The notes under the pieces are model-generated. The model worked only from the letters and a program-made list of their open reading frames with translations, did not search any database and was not told the DNA's origin. From Syngnathus acus (taxonomy: Eukaryota > Chordata > Actinopteri > Syngnathiformes > Syngnathidae), in NCBI RefSeq assembly GCF_901709675.1, contig NC_051089.1:6197476-6261475 (forward strand): a stretch of DNA of 64,000 nt, read 5' to 3'. Both the position numbers and the translations under genes were made by a program. Shown here in pieces: positions 58,401 through 64,000 of the stretch (its first letter is position 1; every line of letters starts with the position of its first letter).

Positions 58401-60350
58401 GAGCCATGAACTGCAGTAACATTAGTCGTTTTTTAAGGAGGATAAATAAGTAGGTCTGTAACTACTTTCACATACTGTCTACATGTTTTGCTGCACCGTT
58501 TGTGACAACTTTACTATTATGTTAGCATCAAGCTAGTAGACTTAAAGTTAAAAAAAAGTGATGTTTAATTTACATACAGAATATGCAAATGTCTGATGTT
58601 TAATGCGACATTTTAATTGGGTAGCTAGCATTAAACACCTTAAAGCCTCTTTTTAATCAAGATTTGATCACTTTGCCAAACTGCTGCTTGTTCTGAGTTG
58701 AGTTCACTCTCGGGTCTGCACACAACTACACCAATAAATATTATGAAAGTGTTTAATGATATTAATAACATTGGGGCATGTAGACACAACTAGTTACCAG
58801 TCATGTCCAGACAGGAACATTGGCAAGCTGCAGCTATTTCCCACCAACCTGTGTAATTACTGAAAAGTAAAACATTCCCTGAGGTCAAAACTGTAGCTAT
58901 CCCTGACGACACACAGTCTACACACAAACACAGATATGATCTAGTGGTGCTTGCTGCAGATTCTGGATTATTGGAAACCCTCCCTCTTCTTCCTCCCCCT
59001 CTTAAAAAAAAAAAAAAAAAAAAGTTTCTAACCAAGCGTAAACACCCGCCGTGAGCAACATTAACTTCCCACGAAGCAATGCGACCAATGTGCGTCATGG
59101 GGGGGGGCTTTTCGCTTGACACATGAATGCTCCTCACTGCATTTGTGACTCAGAATGTGAAGGTTTGTGTGTGTGTCACTCACTCCCTGTCACTCCACAG
59201 TACCTAGCCTGACCCAATAACCTGCAAGCTTCCTATGTGCTGTAAGCATAACCCCCCATTATGGATCATTACAGCACATACAATATATGCCAAAGTCTAC
59301 TTTGCAGCTACACAATAGCGGAAAAAAAATGGCCTTGATCATATTTTAAAATGTAGTGAGGGCATTGTTTTTTGCTGACGGGGAGGAAGCATCGATCATT
59401 GTCATTTTTTCGTACAATATCAAACAATATTATTAAACTACTAATTAAAATAAAGTACAAGGTCATCTCATGGACAAATACAGTAAAATAAACAACAAAA
59501 AACATTATGGAGGCAAAATCTACTTGATTAATAATAATACGATTTTTTAATCGGAGATGGCAAACTCAGATATGCGGTAAGATCCCATATAATAATCCGT
59601 CTGCGGGTGCTGCGATCAATATATCATAGTTATTATTTATTACATATGACAACTTTACATTTTTGAGTTTAGCAAGCAGTGTGTTGACACGCTTGATCTG
59701 CTTTCGAAGGCCACATTAAATGACATGGTCGGCCAGATCTGGCCCCCGGGCCTTCAGTTTGACATCATACTTTATAAAATAGATGGGGTTTTTCAAAATG
59801 TATATGAATGGTACATAAACAAATAAATTAAAATTAAAAGTTGTAATTTATTCCCCCCCAATGTGGTAAAATGAAGTACGAAAATATTACTTGGTTTGGA
59901 GATTTTTTTTTTTTTTTAAATAGAAATTAACATGTCCTTACCCCTTGACTGCCCTCGAAACAGATAGTCGGCTCACTTGGTAAATCAGTCTGAGTGAAAG
60001 AGAGAGAAAAAAATAACATTTAAACAAGCGCGTGTATACGATGATGGTCTCTCATTAGGCGCGTCTCGCTTGTAAAGTTAAGCGCATAGTGCTGACGGAT
60101 GACACAAACATATTTTGAGATAAAAAGGTAGCAATTAAGATAATAAAGCCAGGAAAACAACTTGTGACAAGTGTGCGTGTGTTCGGTATGCACGCGCCAC
60201 AGGTACCTTGAGGTTCTGGTAAGCCTCCAGCGCTCGAATGGCGGTGTCGGTGAGCTTGACGTGGTAAAGTGTCCGGTTGGGTCCGAGTTTACTATTGCTG
60301 TTTTTCCCGCACGACAGCCCGTAACGTCGGTCCTGCCCGAGCGAAGCCAT
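45575..60350 (-). CDS. ell3: ELL-family RNA polymerase II elongation factor (probably ELL3)
   Basis: ELL proteins suppress Pol II pausing and belong to the super and little elongation complexes. Twelve exons: 60207-60350, 59942-59989, 52133-52260, 51165-51328, 48553-48797, 47993-48117, 47779-47896, 47257-47703, 46811-46862, 45920-46091, 45793-45837 and 45575-45685. The N-terminal ELL domain reads [26 protein letters not shown] and [17 protein letters not shown] basic [12 protein letters not shown] tract follows, and the C-terminal occludin/ELL domain has [12 protein letters not shown] and [22 protein letters not shown]3 is favoured by the C-terminus ([13 protein letters not shown]) and chromosome-15 synteny, although this protein is about 599 aa against 397 in human ELL3; ELL2 is the alternative. 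Exon 8 has a one-base deletion near 47295-47310: the lysine-rich frame must shift to [15 protein letters not shown] to join exon 9. Total 1799 bases, one short of 600 codons. Confidence 0.88.
50735..50905. repeat. L2/CR1-like LINE tail in ELL intron 4
   Basis: Shows 'GCGCCTATCCCAGGCTGACT', 'GCCAGCCAATCACAGGGCAC' and 'GCATGCAAACTCCACACA', the hallmark blocks of the common fish LINE tail, on the plus strand. Confidence 0.8.
53433..53705. repeat. Short DNA-transposon-like repeat
   Basis: Begins GTATCAAACCCAAGGCCCGG and ends GAGTTTGACACCGCTGG, so the ends are imperfect inverted repeats (GTGTCAAACTC type). The 'ATCATTTTATGTGGCCCGCG' block is a repeat seen widely in fish genomes (from memory). Class not certain. 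Confidence 0.6.
55454..55492. repeat. 39-base G homopolymer
   Basis: Uninterrupted run of 39 G in ELL intron 2, followed by a GGAGGGAGGAG purine tract. Long poly-G is rare in vertebrate DNA, forms G-quadruplexes, and is hard to sequence, so the length may be inexact. Open frames across it (poly-Pro or poly-Gly) are artefacts. Confidence 0.95.
59554..59768. repeat. Second copy of the TTTGACA-ended repeat
   Basis: Ends with 'GATCTGGCCCCCGGGCCTTC' and 'AGTTTGACATCA', and begins near 'GATGGCAAACTCAGATATG'. It resembles the 53433-53705 repeat in opposite orientation and is more decayed. Confidence 0.5.
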
Positions 60351-60420
60351 CACTGGCTCTCCCTTTCGGAGTCCGCTCGGCGAATTAATGCAGTCTTTCC
60401 CAAGTAACGCTCAAACCAGG

Positions 60421-60453
60421 TGACGTCAGCCTACGTTACAAAGTGGGCGGGGC
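60421..60453. promoter_or_regulatory. ELL-gene promoter: full CRE and GC box
   Basis: TGACGTCA at 60421-60428 is the canonical palindromic CREB/ATF site, 71 bases upstream of the ELL ATG. GGGCGGGGC at 60445-60453 is an Sp1 box. Together with the GC-rich first exon they mark a housekeeping-type promoter. Confidence 0.6.
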
Positions 60454-62974
60454 TATGATGACGACGTCGGTTGATGCACTCGCCTCGCTCTTTTAATTGC
60501 TTTGCTGACAAGGGCCAGTAATCGTTTTATTCTAATTCATTGGGAGCAAATCAATTTAAATATTTAATGCAAGTCGTTTTATTACATGCTTTTCATCCGA
60601 TTTGAGTTTTAAGAATGAACCCGTGATCCAAAATGCATAAAATCAAATCGCCATTCATTTGTACACTACAGATGCTACAAACCGAGTTTTTGTATATCAC
60701 TAAGTGAAAACACACGAGTGACAGCAGCGGCAGCAAAAGCAGGTGAGTCTGACAAGTATAAGCCTATTTAGTTAAATTCTTAAGCCACGCCTGAATGAAA
60801 GTACGTAAAAGGAGGAGGTTACTGTGGGTCAAAGAAGCAAGAGCAGGTGGCAGAAAAACGTCACATACTGCATAAGCCTTCAATGAAGCTTTCCTAATGG
60901 AAAACCATTTACTACTTTCAGGGAATGCACTAGACAAACATTTTTAAAGTCAATAAAAATGTAACAATGAGCAATTTGGCAGTGATCAACGTCCGAACTA
61001 AAAGTACAATCCATATGAAACACCGTGCTCTCGTGGTCATCAAAAAAACAAATCCCTTCGGGCCTCACCAGCAGGTTTTCAGAAGGTGAGATCTGGAAGA
61101 TAAAACCCTTGACCCCCCCCCCCATCTCTACCTGTCTTGTCAGTCTCATCCACTCATTGTCTGCGCTTCGCCATCTGTTTCGCGGGAAGTAGGGTAGAGC
61201 CCATCGACCGACTCCCAGGAGAGATGCGTCACACCTGAGGGCACAAAGTCCCAGGACACCTGCGAGAAGCTCAGTTTGCTCACGTTGTATGCAATCTCAG
61301 AAAAAAAAGGTACTATTGTGCTCCAAGGTAGACATTTTTGTGATGGACTCTGTAGGGTTAACAATTGAACCCCTTGGTACAATTAAGTGTTAGAAAAGGT
61401 ACACAAATCGTCCCCAGGGGATCATTTCTCTATCTTTTGTTTCCATGTAAGAGTACAAACAAGTGCTCAGACAAAGTGAATAGTTTTCAAAAGAGCCGAC
61501 TGTTTAATGGAATACAGATGAAATAAATACACATTGTAAAAGTTGTAATCTAAACTAGGGGTGGTAAACGTGTTGCACTTTGAACACCATTTACAATGAT
61601 TCTTGTGAAGAAGAAAAAAAAAAGCTGTTTTGTGTGTATTTGTTCACTCTACTTTTCAGGATGAACTTTTTTTTGTTGATAAATGCATTTTCATAAGATA
61701 ACATCAGTTGAACATGAGCTGGTGCAAAAAAAAAAAAAAATCTAAATTGCTAGCATACTGTAGCGGTCAAGGCTTCAGTGTGCAAAGTGCAAGAATTTCA
61801 AGGCTGTGTGCTACTTGCAAAGCAAGTAGATTATTCACTGTGAAGACCTTTGAGATCTGTTGTTTTGAGAGAAAAAAAAAAAAAAACGCAAGAACAATCA
61901 GCTTCATGATTTGTGGGTGCACTCCGGGTAAGCGGAACACTAGCCCACTAGATCAAAGTTCACAAATAAACACTGAGGCCTTTATATACGAATGAACCGA
62001 CATGACTTTTTCTCGAGATACGAGTCGTCATTGCACTGCTTGGTGGCGGCGAATTCAATCAGCTGACTTCACAACAAGCGACATTTTGGCCGAGTGAACG
62101 CCAACAAATCTTCCAAAAAGCTGTTTAGCGCCACTCCTAGTTGAATTTTTCTCTCAAATGAAACAACAAAGAAAATCATACGTATTTAAAACAACCGCAA
62201 TTGACGCAAATTCTCTTTTTTGACTTGCTCGCACACACACACACACACGTGTGTAAACAGGGCCCAGGTGTGTAAGTGTTTTACTGAGATGACTTTACAG
62301 CTGCCACTTTGACACCGACTGCTGTGGCGCATCATTCCATGCATGAGCACAGAGATGATTAAAAGCTGCGGTGTCCTCGCATGACTCCAGAGAATGTTCT
62401 CTGCTCTTGCTTTCATTTTAGTTCCATTCTGCTTGCAGCGCGTTCTGTCTGCAAATAGTTAGACAACAATAAATGGAGTGTGCCGTCACCAGAGGAGTGC
62501 GTGTCCTTTTTAAACCACAGGGCGCACCGTGTGATGGAATTAGCCAATAAAAGACAGACAGCAGCATTTATATTGAGGGACCAGGAAGCGGTGTCTTAAC
62601 TTTTATCTCTGCAAAGAATCCACCCAAGGTAAAAAAGAAAAAAACATCACATTTTTTACTTTTAGGTTCCGTTTACAAATTTTAACATCCCTTTCTGGGT
62701 TTTATTGTTTCTATGCGTGTGAAAATGTATCGATTAATCGACAAAAAAACGATGATCAAATTAAGTATTTTAGAAATCGAGTAATCGTTTCGAATTTTTT
62801 TTGACTAAATATTGTCCAAATAAGATTTCAGGCTCTCAAAATGAACAATTATTTAAATGATCTAGTCCTTTTTGAAGGCAGACTGATCTTTTCTGTGTTT
62901 AATCAAAATAACACATCTAATCACAAAATAATAGCAAATAAATAAATGTATTCTGATAACAAACAATAATTTGG

Positions 62975-63075
62975 TGGTTAGCGCATCTGCCATACAGTTC
63001 GGAGGATCAGGATTTGAATCCTTCCCGTTACGATCTTGTATTTCCTCCCCGTGCTTGCGTTTCCAGGACGTTGCA
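62975..63075. repeat. L2-like LINE tail fragment
   Basis: Carries 'GTGGTTAGCGCATCTGCC', 'GGATTTGAATCC' and 'CCTCCCCGTGCTTGCGT', matching the start of the fish LINE tail in inverse orientation. Confidence 0.7.
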
Positions 63076-63684
63076 GTGCTTCAACAAAGATGATGCATTT
63101 GCTTTTGAAGCCTGATTAGAGTTGTCTGTGACAACCAGGTCATCATGTGTGAAGGCCACCCACAGAAAAAAAAAAAAAAGACCTCACAAAAGAGCGCCAC
63201 TTCATCTTATGTCTGAATTTATTACCTCTCACTGGATGCCTATTTTTCACCCGCACGACTGGAGCCATCGCATCTATGATGGAGTGGGCTTCCAGCGACT
63301 CTGATGACTCATTTGCCCCACAGACGTCATCCTATTCAAGGCAGGTGACTTTGGAGTCTTGCGCGACATCATTAGAGTGCCTTCCTTGAATGCTTTGAAA
63401 TACACTCAGTTGCCACAAGATTCAATTTACAATGCAATCAGCTCCAAAAGATACATCAAACATTTTGCTGTGACAAATATCATTTACATACGGCATGCAA
63501 AAAAACAAAAACAAAATAGGGCTCATATTGTCACCAAAATTAATGTGCATCTCTAACTCATGCTCACTTCAACCTCTACAAATATTAAAATAATTGTTCT
63601 AATATTTTGGATCTTATGGAGTAAAACTGGATTTTTAATCTGGATTGGATCAGGATTGTGCACTTGAAGCAATGTAAACAGAAC

Positions 63685-63905
63685 ATGAAACATCCATTCA
63701 GACTGTCCTCATCAGGATCGCAGGCGAGTTGGACAAACAAGCAATCACTTTCCCATTGACACAGATGAACAATCCTGAATCAACCTAATCAGCATTTTTT
63801 GGAATGTGGTGAAAACTGGACTAACCAGACAAATTTATGCTAGGTTGGAGTTGAGATTCAAACCTGCTACCTTTTACCCATGAGGCATAGAGACAGAGAC
63901 GAGCA
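63685..63905. repeat. Degenerate L2-like LINE tail
   Basis: Blocks 'CATCAGGATCGCAGGCGAGTTGGA' (split form), 'TTGAGATTCAAACCTGCTACC' (near match) and 'CATGAGGCATAGA' resemble the same LINE tail family. Strongly diverged. Confidence 0.45.
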
Positions 63906-64000
63906 CTAAACCACATTCTTCCCCATTAAACATATCCAGATGTCACAGTCTGAGCTCATCTGATTTGTTATACAGCACCTTGTGGGATCTAATCATCTTT

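Larger units (their letters stand above)
52261..59941 (-). other. ELL intron 2 (7.7 kb, non-coding)
   Basis: By far the longest intron in the window, between the short exon 2 and exon 3. It holds two copies of a 'GGCCCGGGGGCCAGAT...TTTGACA' repeat, a 39-base G run, a poly-A of about 20 near 59004-59023 and CA tracts near 57823-57842. No further coding exon was recognised. Confidence 0.7.
60454..64000. other. Intergenic beyond the ELL gene
   Basis: No gene identified. Contains A/T runs, a C run near 61113-61122, a CA/GT tract near 62230-62254, a CGATTAATCGA-type motif near 62731-62780, and LINE-tail fragments. A minus-strand open frame at 61146-61382 has some protein-like composition but no recognised homology. 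Confidence 0.6.

Overview
This window is nuclear DNA from a vertebrate, most likely a teleost fish. Genes are split into many short exons with GT-AG introns. The protein families (TRPM7 channel-kinase, SPPL2A, DDIAS, GnRH receptor, WDR93-like, ELL) are animal-specific as a set. The spacers carry fish-type repeats (L2/CR1-like LINE tails, hAT elements, CA and TA microsatellites). I cannot name the species. All gene models below are my own manual splicing of conserved translated exons; no alignment or transcript data were available.

Layout: five genes lie on the minus strand and one on the plus strand. From low to high coordinates: trpm7 (511-22582, minus, 41 coding exons, predicted 1861 aa); sppl2a (23760-30536, minus, 17 exons, 535 aa); ddias (31819-34367, minus, 5 exons, 596 aa); a GnRH receptor (37386-38793, plus, 3 exons, about 400 aa if three one-base frame breaks are ignored); a WD-repeat gene that best fits WDR93 (40258-44076, minus, 15 exons, about 659 aa); and an ELL-family elongation factor, probably ell3 (45575-60350, minus, 12 exons, about 599 aa apart from one frame break). 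trpm7, sppl2a, ell3 and wdr93 all have human orthologues on chromosome 15, so much of this is an old syntenic block. These are unrelated housekeeping, signalling and ciliary genes, not an operon-like system.

Spacers: the trpm7/sppl2a gap holds the trpm7 promoter (CRE- and MARE-like sites) and a 5' leader with a long upstream ORF overlapping the trpm7 start. The first sppl2a intron from the 3' end contains a complete 833-bp hAT-type transposon with an 8-bp target duplication and a surviving BED zinc finger. A perfect TFEB CLEAR site lies upstream of sppl2a. Two tandem RFX X-box-like sites lie upstream of the WD gene. A canonical CRE and GC box lie upstream of the ELL gene. A 39-base G run lies in the 7.7-kb intron 2 of the ELL gene. 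The last 3.5 kb holds only repeat tails and low-complexity DNA.

The most notable observation is that trpm7, sppl2a and ddias (about 9 kb of coding sequence) splice into perfect open frames, while the three genes between 37 and 48 kb carry at least four clear and two possible single-base frame breaks. This is either local consensus error or decay of the GnRH receptor. I found no CRISPR array, tRNA, rRNA or obviously new multi-gene system.
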